From Botryococcus braunii (taxonomy: Eukaryota > Chlorophyta > Trebouxiophyceae), in assembly GCA_002005505.1 (NCBI GenBank), contig KV908461.1:57501-72500 (forward strand): a DNA stretch of 15,000 nt, given 5' to 3'. The notes under the pieces were generated by a model. The model worked only from the letters and a program-made list of their open reading frames with translations. It had not been told where the DNA came from and did no database searches. A program made the position numbers and the translations under genes. The number at the start of each line of letters is the position of its first letter. Positions within the stretch are counted from its first letter, which is position 1. Positions 1 to 9,081 of the stretch are shown piece after piece.

Positions 1-12
1 CGAAAGGGATCA

Positions 13-70
13 TTCAACTATAGTTAGCTAATCAAGTTTTATAGTTTCAACTATAGTTAGCTAATCAAGT
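13..70. repeat. 25-bp direct repeat, two copies
   Basis: The same 25-bp string, beginning ttcaactatagttagc, occurs at 13-37 and 46-70, a period of 33 bp with a short AT-rich spacer. The copies are identical. It may be the edge of a larger repeat cut by the window start. Positions 71-358 after it hold no ORF or RNA gene that I can support. Confidence 0.8.
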
Positions 71-358
71 AAATTTAGAAGTTGGATGACTAACACCTGG
101 GTTGGATGTCAGACCGCATCGATGAAATTTCTTTAAAGCAACCTGACACAGCAACTCTTACATATGTATCAAGTCCGCGATCCCGAGGGCCAGAGTGCCC
201 TCCTGACACACACGGGTACCGAACCTGTGGAAAGATTCCTTCCTAGCTCCAACTGCTGCGGGTTAACTTTGTCTCTTTCCCCTCCTTTTTGCAAAGTAGC
301 AGCTGCAATGGTCGTGAGAGCTGGCCCCGATAGCTAGCTAGGGCCTGTAGACCTGAAG

Positions 359-1143
359 GCCTGCATTGGACCTAGTGGTGCATGTACTGCCTGACATAAA
401 TTCCTCTACAAAGGAATAGCTACTTAAATAATTATTGAGGATAACCTTGTTTGACGTGAACCGAGTTCACCGCATACAAAGGGTCTTCTTCCATGAATCC
501 AGCTGCACCGCAATGGAGGCCTTTTATTGTTTAGTAAACTAACTATAATCACAACTCCCCTGCCCCATGAAAATAGCTAATAGATAATAGCTAAGTATTT
601 TGTTTGACGATGTGCGCGCGTGAACGCCTGCATTGGACCTAGTGGTGCATGTACTGCCTGACATAAGTTCCTCTACAAAGGAATAGCTACTTAAATAATT
701 ATTGAGGATAACCTTGTTTGACGTGAACCCAGTACACCGCATACAAAGGGTTTTCTTCCATGAATCCAGCTGCACCGCACTGGAGGCCTTTTTTTGTTTA
801 GTAAACTAACTATAATCAAGACTCCCCTGTCCCATGAAAATGGCTAATAGCTAATAGCTAAGTATTTTGCTTGACGATGTGCGCGCGTGTGAAGGCCTGC
901 ATTGGACCTAGTGGTGCATGTACTGCCTGACATAAATTCCTCTACAAAGGAATAGCTACTTAAATAATTATTGAGGATAACCTTGTTTGAAGTGAACCGA
1001 GCACACCGCATACAAAGTTCCATGAATCCAGCTGCACCACACTGGAGGCCTTTTATTGTTTAGTAAACTAAGTATAATCACAACTCCCCTATCCCATGAA
1101 AATAGCTAATAGCTAATAGCTAAGTATTTTACTAGATGATGTG
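359..1143. repeat. Tandem repeat array, three units of about 268 bp
   Basis: Three head-to-tail copies begin with gcctgcattggacctagtgg at 359, 626 and 895, giving spacings of 267 and 269 bp. They are nearly identical, with scattered substitutions. The third lacks about 10 bp (gggtcttctt) after the shared word catacaaag. Each unit ends in AT-rich AGCTAAT-like words followed by a GCGCG-rich tail. No conserved reading frame runs through all units, so this looks like a short minisatellite or satellite fragment and not a gene. Confidence 0.9.
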
Positions 1144-1176
1144 TACATGCGCGCACATCATCTAGTAAAATACTTA

Positions 1177-1178
<2 letters not shown>
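1119..1178. repeat. Perfect 25-bp inverted repeat (foldback) at array end
   Basis: Arms 1119-1143 and 1154-1178 are perfect reverse complements around a 10-nt GC-rich loop (1144-1153). The left arm is the last stretch of the third tandem unit. The right arm is an inverted copy of it, lying directly before the CA microsatellite. Confidence 0.9.
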
Positions 1179-1181
<3 letters not shown>

Positions 1182-1247
<66 letters not shown>

Positions 1248-1264
1248 GACACACACACACACAC
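1182..1264. repeat. (CA)n microsatellite
   Basis: A run of about 40 CA dinucleotides with a single interruption (AAAG) near 1245-1249. The short minus-strand frame across it encodes only a Val-Cys repeat and is not a gene. Confidence 0.97.
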
Positions 1265-1610
1265 CTTCGTTGCTGCAATACCGTCTGCTAATACAATGGT
1301 AGCAGCTAGACTTACAGAAATCAAAGTCTGCTATTGTAACAGGCTAGGCGCACACAACAGCCGTGAAGGCCAATGTACCCTGCATGTGCACTCAGAAAAT
1401 TCCAAGTGCCGGGTCGTTAGGCGCCACCAACATGCTTCAGGGGCCTGCAGCTCCTGAGCCTCACTTCTAGACACTTCTGCAACCCCTTCCAGCCGTAGTG
1501 CCTGCTTCTAGATGTAACACTTCCTGCCTTTCAGTAATTCCTGCAGGCACGGCAGGGCATTCCGTGCACGGGTCTGGGCAAGACATAAATCCCTCCTGCT
1601 GTAAAAGAAA
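1265..1610. other. Stretch without a recognised gene
   Basis: Mixed-composition unique sequence after the CA tract. I see no exon-like frame, RNA gene or clear repeat in it. Confidence 0.5.
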
Positions 1611-1989
1611 AGAACTCTTAACTGTTCCAAAACATTCGAAGATGCAACGCTAAGCCCATACAGACATGCCCTTTAAAAAAGGCCCCCAGATTTTTAGCCA
1701 CCAGATGGTTTGTGGCTTGCGGAATGTGGCTGCCAAAGATGGGCTGGACTACTACTATTTCCCTCAAGTATTCTACTACCGTTCTGTTCTATTCTGTTCT
1801 ATCTATGGTAAAAAATTAAAAGAATCTCAAGATACATATATTCAAGAACGCTCAACTGTTCAGAAACTTCAAAGGTACAAAGCTAAAGCAACGTTTTTAC
1901 CATTCCCAAAAAAGCCCTTTAATAAAGGCTATTGAGCCCCCAGATGCTAAGCGGCTTGCAGAATGGGGCTGGCAAAAATGGGCTGGACT
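1611..1989. repeat. Decayed direct duplication, two copies about 235 bp apart
   Basis: Segment 1611-1750 and segment 1843-1989 share a colinear series of words: aact(c/g)...aactgttc, aaagccc/aaaggccc, gcccccaga, g(c/t)ggcttgc(g/a)gaatg and atgggctggact. Indels separate them, so this is an old duplication. A plus-strand frame over the first copy (1666-1935) has no recognisable domain. Confidence 0.6.
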
Positions 1990-2845
1990 CGGGGTTGGTA
2001 GGGGTGGGTGGAAACAAGGCGGGCGCTAACAAATGGCCCTCATTTGGGACACCCTTTCAGCCAAGCACAGACCCACTCCAAACAAACCAGTGAAACCTTA
2101 TGAACCTTGCCTCCCTTGGGATGCAAACAATTAGTCCCAAACGCTACTTGCTTAAAACTGGAGACTGCGGGCCCCTTTGATTCCGATGGCCCACTCCCCC
2201 TGACAGCCAGCACCCCTTTCAATGAGAGTGGCTCGCCTACAACTCCTGCACGTCAGCCCCGGGGGGGGGGGGAGGGGGAGCTGGGCGCAGGAGCTATCCC
2301 TAAACACCATACCATAAGAATCAGAAACAGAGAAGTCTCAGGGTCTTGGGGCTCCCTTGGGAATCCCGCGGCCCCACGGAGTCCCTCACACTCACACATA
2401 TATATAATGGGCAGCAATAAGGGGGCCACGGAGCTCCCCGCCCCCCATGGAGAGTGCCTTCCACACACATTCACAAATGTTGCTAAACACCCCACTTCAG
2501 ATCCTCCCATCTTACCCCCAAAAAGAAGTGCCCGCTGAAGAGGCTTAACTACTCTTCAGCTGGCAGAGTTTTTTGGGATGAAATGGTAGGATCCACTCTC
2601 CAAGCAGGCACCACTCCTCCCGCATTTCTCCACTCATGTCCCAGGCTTCTCCCTGCCTCTTCCAGGGCTGGAGACACCCCTTCCACCGCAGCTTCCACAC
2701 AGGATGGCTGAAGCGGTAAAGGTGTGCGCAGCAGCCCACAAGGGATTTGGCCTGCAAGCCTTTACAGAAGCGCAGGGCCGCTGTGAGTGCTCCTCCACCC
2801 TTTGGCATGAGTTCGGGGGGGGGGGGTGGGGTGGGGGTGGGAGGT
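1990..2845. other. 3' flank of the Smr gene; no gene recognised
   Basis: GC-rich sequence with homopolymer G runs (2261-2272, and 2816-2840 in a G4-compatible arrangement) and a 9-bp hairpin with arms 2534-2542 and 2552-2560. Frames up to 143 codons exist (for example 2107-2538 plus). They are low in complexity, Pro/Gly/Ser rich and lack domain features. Part of this is probably the 3' UTR of the minus-strand gene ending at 2869. No convincing polyadenylation signal was seen nearby. Confidence 0.4.
2816..2840 (+). other. G-quadruplex-compatible G tract
   Basis: Four or more runs of at least 3 G are separated by single T residues on the plus strand. On the minus-strand mRNA it is a C-rich stretch starting about 29 nt after the Smr gene stop codon. 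Confidence 0.6.
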
Positions 2846-2943
2846 GATCCGCAGCTGGCGGGACCGATTCAAGCAGACGACTGTCCGCCCTTACGGGTTC
2901 TGGGTACCCTCACTTGGACGACTCCATCCGCCAGCTGCGGATC
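2846..2943. repeat. 16-bp perfect inverted repeat spanning the Smr gene stop codon
   Basis: Arms 2846-2861 and 2928-2943 are exact reverse complements around a 66-nt spacer. The right arm lies in the last coding exon (codons for D-P-Q-L-A of the Smr domain). The left arm lies just past the stop codon at 2871-2869. In the transcript this would be a GC-rich stem enclosing the end of the reading frame. Confidence 0.85.
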
Positions 2944-3100
2944 TAGACCCATTCCTTTCAGTTGGGCCACGACTGATGTGGCCAGAATGCAAATGAGTTT
3001 CTCCTTGGAGTGGAGGCCTTTCCCAACGATTACTTTCAGGCTGTTGTGGGAGCCCCACCCATAGGATTTCAGCTCCTCCACCCTGCATTTGACCCAACGA
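2869..3100 (-). other. Smr gene exon 3 (Smr C-terminal half and stop)
   Basis: 232 nt, encoding 76 aa plus TGA. It supplies LKVIVGKGLHSKEK, the second helix and the final GVVQVRV strand, followed by a short basic Ser-ended tail. A second AG (3084-3083, 18 nt downstream) is also phase-compatible, so a form 6 residues shorter is possible. Confidence 0.8.
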
Positions 3101-4722
3101 CTGCAAGTGAGCCTTCAGCGCATTTTGAGGCGGGAGCAGAGGGGCGTTAACTAACAAGAAGAGATGGCGGGCCCCTCCAGCCCGCCCTCACACCGGTACA
3201 GTGGCCTGAGACGCGACCCCTCCCATGTAGAAAGTGTTGTTGAGCAAGTTACAAAAAAACCCCTCTCGATCAAAGTTTAATTCTGCATTCTTTGCAAGCA
3301 AGGTGAAACGCTGGCGGGATGAAGCAACTGTCTTGGCCCCGTCAAAGGCCACACTTAGGAACACATCTGCAGCGCGTAACACACTGCCCTATCACTAGTT
3401 GCCATGACTCCTCCCCTGTGAGACAAATGAAGACATGGCAGGTTGCCACAAATGCAACACTTTGCAAGCAGGCTAGTTTTTGTTGGCTGGGGGCTTACCG
3501 CTCAGCCACAAGATCGGCCCCCTTTGACGGCCGTTGGCCGTGGAGATTCATCTCCCGCGGCCGTACTTGTTGCCCATCCGCGGCCCACAGAATTGATCTA
3601 GAAGCCTTGTCAAGGGCTCTCCAAGCGGTGTCCTCGAGTCTTGCCAACTGGCTCCGTTCGGCCTCAGAGGCCCCCCCCTCGATGCGGGACAGCCTACCCC
3701 ACAGCCAGCCAACCATCAGTACCTTTCAGTGACCCCTCAGCGTTCAGCATTATCCCAGCAAGGTCTCCGGTCTCCTGCAGTTGATGTAGGGATCCTTCAC
3801 CATGCGCCCAGCCCCATCCCATACCCTCCTCTGCCCCAGACGCATGCGCCCTCCCGCCCCTTCCCCAACCTCTCATGAGGAGCACTGTATGCTTCGGGTG
3901 GGGAGGGGGGGGGGGCGGGCTAAGTAGCCTGTTCCACTTGGCTGTAGGAAGGATCTCTCTCTACCTCCCCGCTGTGGCTGAGAAAGACGCAGAAATTTTC
4001 AAAATTTTGCCTGGAGTATCGGGGAGTTTACAAAGAAAAAACGGGTGTGGGTAGAAAAATACGTGGGTTGGCTTTTCTTAAAGGGGGGGGGGGATGAGAA
4101 AACAGGAGCATCCCCTCCCTTCTTTCTACCTAGCTCATCTGCTTGCTCCCATTAGAAGCTCTGTAAATGCTTTTAGGAACCCCACAAATCTCCTCAAGGC
4201 CTGCAAGGGGGGGATGAGCCAGATATATCGATAGGAGGAGGAGCAGACAGCACTGGCGCAGGAAGGCAGGTAGGGTGACAGACGTTCACCATTGGCTGCT
4301 TACCGTATCCGTTCTGCCTGCACGGCCCTTTCCGCTGCCACCACTCCGGGCATCCACACGTCATATGCAACCTGATAAGGCTGGCTCACGGTTTTATTCC
4401 GCCCCCAATCAGCGGTCGGCTCCGGCATTTCCAAGCCGCGGGTGGAGGCTTGCTTGGTGAGGGAGCCGCTCCTAGAAAGGGCCGCATCGCCCTGCTGGCC
4501 CCCGGAGCGCCAGTCCAGACTCGAGGCTCCTGAGCCTTGCTTCCTTAGGGGACCCTTCGCAGCCAGGGCCGCCTCGCACCCCCGACCACCGGCGCGCCAC
4601 TTCCGACTGGAGCCTCCTGAACTTTGCTTGGTCAAGGAGGCCTTCCTAGCAGCGGCCCCCTCCCCCCGCTGATCTCCCAGTCCCCCCCAATCCGACGAGG
4701 ACCTCCGTCTGCACCATCCCAT
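2869..4722 (-). CDS. DUF1771-like / Smr-domain protein, three exons
   Basis: Predicted join on the minus strand: 4722-4304, 3693-3499, 3100-2869, giving 281 aa. Donors are CG|GTAAGC at both introns. Acceptors are GTAG|G at 3694 and TTGCAG|T at 3101, the latter after a pyrimidine-rich stretch. Both junctions split an Arg codon 2+1, so phases agree. Residues 8-96 form three ~30-aa repeats ending near SLTKQ. Residues ~120-180 are Ala/Arg/Glu-rich helix resembling DUF1771. Residues ~188-271 match Smr: NLHG at 189-192, IVGKGLHS at 229-236, and a closing GVVQVRV strand. In eukaryotes Smr domains accompany DUF1771 in N4BP2/Cue2-type and plant CID proteins, and several act as RNA endonucleases. That activity is inferred here, not shown. 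The ATG at 4722 follows an in-frame TAA and has G at +4. An upstream exon spliced at aaacag|GT (4727) remains possible. Confidence 0.8.
3499..3693 (-). other. Smr gene exon 2 (DUF1771-like helix, start of Smr domain)
   Basis: 195 nt, 1+192+2. It encodes a charged helix (about RLSRIEGGASEAERSQ onward) and then REMNLHGQRPSKGADLVAE, the first strand and helix of an Smr fold. The acceptor at 3695-3694 is the only AG after the upstream in-frame TGA (3728-3726) that fits the donor phase of exon 1. Its pyrimidine tract is weak, so this boundary is the least certain of the gene. Confidence 0.75.
4304..4722 (-). other. Smr gene exon 1 (N-terminal repeats)
   Basis: 139 codons plus 2 nt. It begins MGWCRRRSSSDW and ends ...AVQAERI plus CG, directly before GTAAGC at 4303. 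Without splicing, the frame stops at 4300. The three amino-acid repeats occupy 4701-4612, 4611-4525 and 4524-4435. Confidence 0.75.
4435..4701 (-). repeat. Coding minisatellite, three ~89-bp units
   Basis: Within exon 1, three units of 90, 87 and 90 bp encode repeats of 30, 29 and 30 aa. Each starts with Ser-Ser, has a Trp at repeat position 5, a Gly-rich centre, an Ala-rich stretch, and ends in (S/P)L(T/R)KQ. Lengths are multiples of three, so the frame is kept while the DNA has diverged. Confidence 0.75.
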
Positions 4723-4918
4723 GCCACCTGTTTAGTTTTGATGGCAAAATGAACTCGGGTTCTGCCACAAATTTTGCATTATTTGGGGCATTGCAAGTGG
4801 ACGGGCCGGCTGACACTTGAACAGTTGCCACCCTGGCACGTCCGCTTGCAATGCCAAAATAAGACACGCTTACTGACAGAACACGGATGTGACACGGCAA
4901 ACTGCTGCAAGGCTGGTA

Positions 4919-4970
4919 GCGCCAAAATGGGTTGGGGGAGGGGCGGATGCGCATTCCACTATGTGATTGG
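4919..4970 (-). promoter_or_regulatory. Putative promoter elements: E2F-like site and CCAAT box
   Basis: On the minus strand, TTTGGCGC (4926-4919) matches the E2F consensus TTTSSCGC. CCAAT (4970-4966, context gagCCAATcac) lies about 44 bp further upstream. They are roughly 200 and 245 bp upstream of the ATG at 4722. No TATA box was seen. Function is inferred from position and consensus only. Confidence 0.35.
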
Positions 4971-5418
4971 CTCGGGAGGCATCACTGCGGCAATCCGCAT
5001 TCCCCCTTCCCCCCGGACTGCCCATCGCCCAGCTTTTCCATCCCACAGGATGCATGTTAACCCTGAACAAACCCTCAAACCCACATGTACCCTGAAAACT
5101 GGATACGGGCCAAATGCTAGCAAGAACCAACGTACCTGGGCATTTGGGAATACTGCTGGTTGTTAGCCCCCGCAGTTCTCCTGCTCCCGCTCCTGCAAAC
5201 AGACATACATACTTTGATTGACAAACACACCGGTCTAATGAAATCCAAAGCGGGACATGGGGTGTGTGTGAAGGGGGCTCCCTCACTCTCTCCCCTCTTT
5301 TTTTACCTTGCTTACGGTCTCCCCCTCACCACACTACTGCGGTTCAGGTGTGGTCACACCTCTCCCTTCTGCCCCCTCTCTCCCCCCCCCCCTTTTTGGC
5401 CTCCAAAGGTTATTACAT

Positions 5419-5467
5419 CCCTCCATGGAGGGTTGCAAAATTTTTTGTTGAAAAATTTTGCAACCCT
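5419..5467. repeat. Hairpin with 17-bp arms joined to a 14-bp palindrome
   Basis: Arms 5429-5445 and 5451-5467 are perfect reverse complements with a 5-nt loop (tgttg). The left arm overlaps the exact palindrome ccctccatggaggg (5419-5432). There is no associated ORF. It could be the core or tip of a small foldback element. Confidence 0.8.
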
Positions 5468-5469
5468 AG

Positions 5470-6863
5470 TGGGGGGGTACTGTTGGGAGATAGCAAAGCG
5501 GAAGAGGTTTTAGATTGAAATGAAGTGAGTCCACCGAAACGATGTTACATGAATGATGTGCATGCCCACTCTTAAACTCAGGGTGAGTCAAATTATAGTG
5601 TACTGCCGCGTTATCTACACCCCCGACAATCGAGCCGCAAGCCAGCGGTGGGCCCACAGCCCGAGCAATCGTGAAGCTCACCTAGATTCCTTCGGAACCC
5701 TAAAACTAAATCTTAACTACTAATGAAAGAAAAGAAGGAATAGTGAGTGAATCTGTACCAATAAAACTGGCTAAGTTCGTTCGTTAACGGAAAAGCAGGA
5801 TTTCCGTCAACCTCTATGTTCCGTGCGCACATTATGCAAAATGTTTAAATTAAGTTTGGAGACGCACATGAAAAGTAAATAGTAATTTGCTATCGGGCTT
5901 TCCCCGGACTTATGTCTTAGGCCACGCTAACTCCCAGGCACTTGTCGCAGCTGCCGCCAAGGTCGGTGCAGGGGTTATCCCCTTCTCGCCCTGAAGGTAC
6001 GAGAAGCGCGATTCTCCTTAGCTATATACTGCTGGGGGATATGATGTTAATCACTGCAACATGCTCTTATGCATGCCGGATCGAGGTTGGGATTGGCAAC
6101 CCCGGGTTAACGGGAGAGGCAACGTTGCCTCTCTGCCAGCTTTCCGTCCGACAGAAGGAGAAAGGAAGAATACACGTACGTTTTCCTTCCGAGAGACTGA
6201 TATATTCACTTTTCAGAGCGCTCCCCGCCAATTCAGTCTCTAGAAAAGTATAAGTAACTTTCTTCTCGAAAGAAGATCCGCACCATCCGTCTTCCTTTTT
6301 CCTTCCTTCCGTACACAATCCGTACCAAATCTGGCCGGACTTTTTGGGATCTACGCCTGAATTTTCCCAGATATGGTCCGTGTACCCCTGGTACGATTCG
6401 CGCCCCACTTACTCGCCTCCGTTTACTAACCTGCTTTGTGTCTTTTGCCCTCAAGTACCAAACGCTAAAGACATCCCACGCCTGCCCTCTCCTTTAAAGA
6501 GGGAAATTTCCCCCTTTCCCCGTTAAGACGTTTCTGTTGCCCCCGCCAGGTACTGTTCGGGTACCTGGACCCAGTACCTGTTCGTCTTTTAGTCTCACCC
6601 CGTTCAGATACAGGGCCGGGGCGATAGTTTTCTGTTTTGCATCTCTGTTGTGAAATTATATGGGAATCCTAGGGTTTGAGGTTCCCATTAGCGTGTGCCT
6701 TCGTGTGTGAAGTGTTATTGTTGGGGTGTGCGTGTGTCTTACGTGGTGTGTTATGTTTGTTGTGTTGAGTTGTGTTGCTGTTTCTAAACACAATTTTGGT
6801 GTGTGTCTGTGTGTTATTGAGTTTCCCACTGGTTGTTTTACATTCCTCACTCCCGCTCCTCTC
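5470..6863. other. Gene-free stretch with minor palindromes
   Basis: No supported gene or RNA. It contains the exact 20-bp palindrome gagaggcaacgttgcctctc at 6114-6133, a GTAC-rich part (about 6170-6570) including caggtac/gtacctg arms near 6549-6573, and a GT-rich part (about 6700-6840). Frames here are short and lack protein-like features. Confidence 0.5.
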
Positions 6864-6899
6864 CCGGGAGGGGAGGGGAGGGGGCCCCTCCCCTCCCGG
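6864..6899. repeat. 15-bp hairpin containing a G-quadruplex motif
   Basis: Arms 6864-6878 and 6885-6899 are exact reverse complements with a 6-nt loop. The plus strand across 6866-6884 reads as four runs of at least 3 G separated by single A residues, a canonical compact G4 pattern. It sits directly against the polypyrimidine tract. Confidence 0.85.
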
Positions 6900-7360
<461 letters not shown>

Positions 7361-7575
7361 CATATATGTTTTAAAGGGATGTATAATTTGCCACCTGAAG
7401 CTATTTGAGTGTTGACCCGTGATGATTCGGGCACACGGGCCTGAGACTCATATATTCACTTTTACTTCTACATCTGGCCGACAAGTACGAAACCCGTACG
7501 GTTGTAGAACCCTGGTTCTGAATCCTCTCTCCAAGACGACACGTCCGAGTCTGGACTCAGGCGGACTGTCCCGGA

Positions 7576-7841
7576 ACACCCCTCGATTCAAATTGAATCG
7601 CATGGCCGCCTTCAGAAATTATTTTCGCAAAATTAATTTTTAGAGATGAAGAAAGATTTTTAAATTTTAAAAATTCAATGCTATGATGTGCACTATCGCA
7701 TGGCTACTGAAGAAATTGCAAGTGTGCATGACCCGCACACGCGGAGTTCCGGCAGAATTATCACTAACAGGTGTTTCTAGTAGCCATGCGACAGTGAACA
7801 TCATAGCGGGGCCGTGCAATTCGATTTAAATCAAGGGGTGT
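7576..7841. repeat. Nested imperfect inverted repeat (foldback element)
   Basis: Outer arms 7576-7609 and 7808-7841 match at 28 of 34 positions. Inner arms 7680-7708 and 7779-7807 match at 27 of 29. On the right the two arms are contiguous (63 nt). On the left a 70-nt AT-rich segment (7610-7679) separates them. The innermost spacer is 7709-7778. No coding frame is present, consistent with a non-autonomous foldback or MITE-like relic. Confidence 0.8.
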
Positions 7842-7932
7842 GAGTGGCCACAGCCACAGGTATGTGGCAAAGACACGAACCCTGACTGAAAGCCCTTGAA
7901 AACCCTTGATGAACTTATCTCAACCTCCATAG

Positions 7933-8395
7933 GCAGACTGCACAGGGCATACCACAAGCCGGGGGCAGCCGCAATGCAGAATGGGCTCGTACGTCCTTCA
8001 CATATGCTTGACACCCCGCGGGTAGTGTACTACTTCGGGACTCTGGCTCGTCAGGTTTGCCTGTGCATGCACACGTGTGGTTCCGCGGGGCCTCTCCATG
8101 GAAAGGAGGTCATTGTATTTATGGTGGGAAGGGGCTGTACCTCTTGGTCTTACATGAAGCATATCCTTCTTAACCATTTTCTCTGCATGTGCGGGTTACG
8201 CACACTTTGTTATTTTCAGGTATGCACACCCAACGGGATCATGATGGGATCAGCCACAACTGCCCAGTCCGCAATGGCCAGACCTAACCCAAATTCATGG
8301 TTTTGACTTGTCATGTACAGTTGGACGTCATGTCCTGTGTTAACGTTCAGGTGGAGGGTTCAGCCCACGACTTCAAGTTGAAATTCCTGCTCCAG
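7933..8395 (+). other. Possible two exons of an unrecognised plus-strand gene
   Basis: Segment 7933-8054 follows a pyrimidine-rich acceptor (ctcaacctccatag) and ends CGTCAG before GTTTGC. It reads RLHRAYHKPGAAAMQ onward without a stop. Segment 8351-8395 is bounded by gttcag and CAG|GTAATG and reads VEGSAHDFKLKFLLQ. Both junctions are phase 0. I recognise no family, and splice-like sites arise often by chance. An alternative acceptor at 8219 opens a frame ending at 8306. Confidence 0.22.
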
Positions 8396-8434
8396 GTAAT
8401 GCTGTGTGAGTCTTTCACAAGATATAACAAGTAG

Positions 8435-8448
8435 TTTTTTTTTTTTTT
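8435..8448 (+). repeat. Poly(T) run of 14
   Basis: Fourteen T residues, followed closely by A6. It could be the reverse-oriented tail of an old short insertion, but no element body is visible beside it. Confidence 0.5.
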
Positions 8449-8968
8449 CAAAAAAGATCAAAACAGTGCCAAAGTGAGCACAGAAACTGAATGGTCATTT
8501 CCCGAGGATCAAACTTCAACTCCAAAAGCAAGAAGCGAACACCCTCAAGATTACTTCTGACACGACAATGGTATCAGTGTTGTTTGCTTTTTAATACAGA
8601 AAGAAGTACTTGCGAATTGCATGCCCTGATTGCACAACCTGGTTGATATTAGAGCTGCGTTTTATGCCCAATGCCATCGAATTGGAAAAACCAATAGAGC
8701 ACGCCACCAAACGGTGTTACATGCACCGGGGTCCTGTGAGTCACAGGCAACTCTTTCCAGGCTGTGACAGGACATGTACTGCCTCCGAATTGCGAACTCC
8801 GAATTGCACCGCGAATCCTAAAATCTGTTTGCGGTCCACAATTCGGGTATGGAGCAATTGGCCGACCATGCGTTGTGAAGGGCTGACAATTGAACGCTAG
8901 TGTTTGCCCTTCTGCGCATCGTACTTTCAACGAATCTACAGATTGCAGTCGATATGCGCACGCGAGCG

Positions 8969-8970
<2 letters not shown>

Positions 8971-9050
<80 letters not shown>
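8971..9050. repeat. (GT)n microsatellite, 40 units
   Basis: An uninterrupted 80-nt TG run flanked by alternating purine-pyrimidine words (gcgcacgcgagcgca before, cacatgtgcgtgtg after). The ORFs across it are Cys-Val or His-Thr artefacts. Confidence 0.97.
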
Positions 9051-9051
<1 letters not shown>

Positions 9052-9081
9052 ACATGTGCGTGTGTGCGTGCAACCCACCAG

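Noticed and set aside
2107..2538. 143-codon plus-strand frame
   Set aside because: Pro/Gly/Ser-rich, crosses a G12 homopolymer, no domain or splice context; likely chance.
3188..3383. Open minus frame (VLRAADVFLSVAFDG...) between Smr exons 2 and 3, phase-compatible with the exon 2 donor
   Set aside because: No donor in this stretch matches the phase of exon 3, and inserting it would break the Smr fold. Direct splicing of exon 2 to exon 3 gives a proper Smr domain. At most it is an alternative terminal exon.
4442..4672. Plus-strand 76-codon frame
   Set aside because: Antisense shadow of the repeat-bearing Smr exon 1.
5692..5712. Telomere-like word (ccctaaaac) near 5700
   Set aside because: A single occurrence with no tandem TTTAGGG-type repetition.
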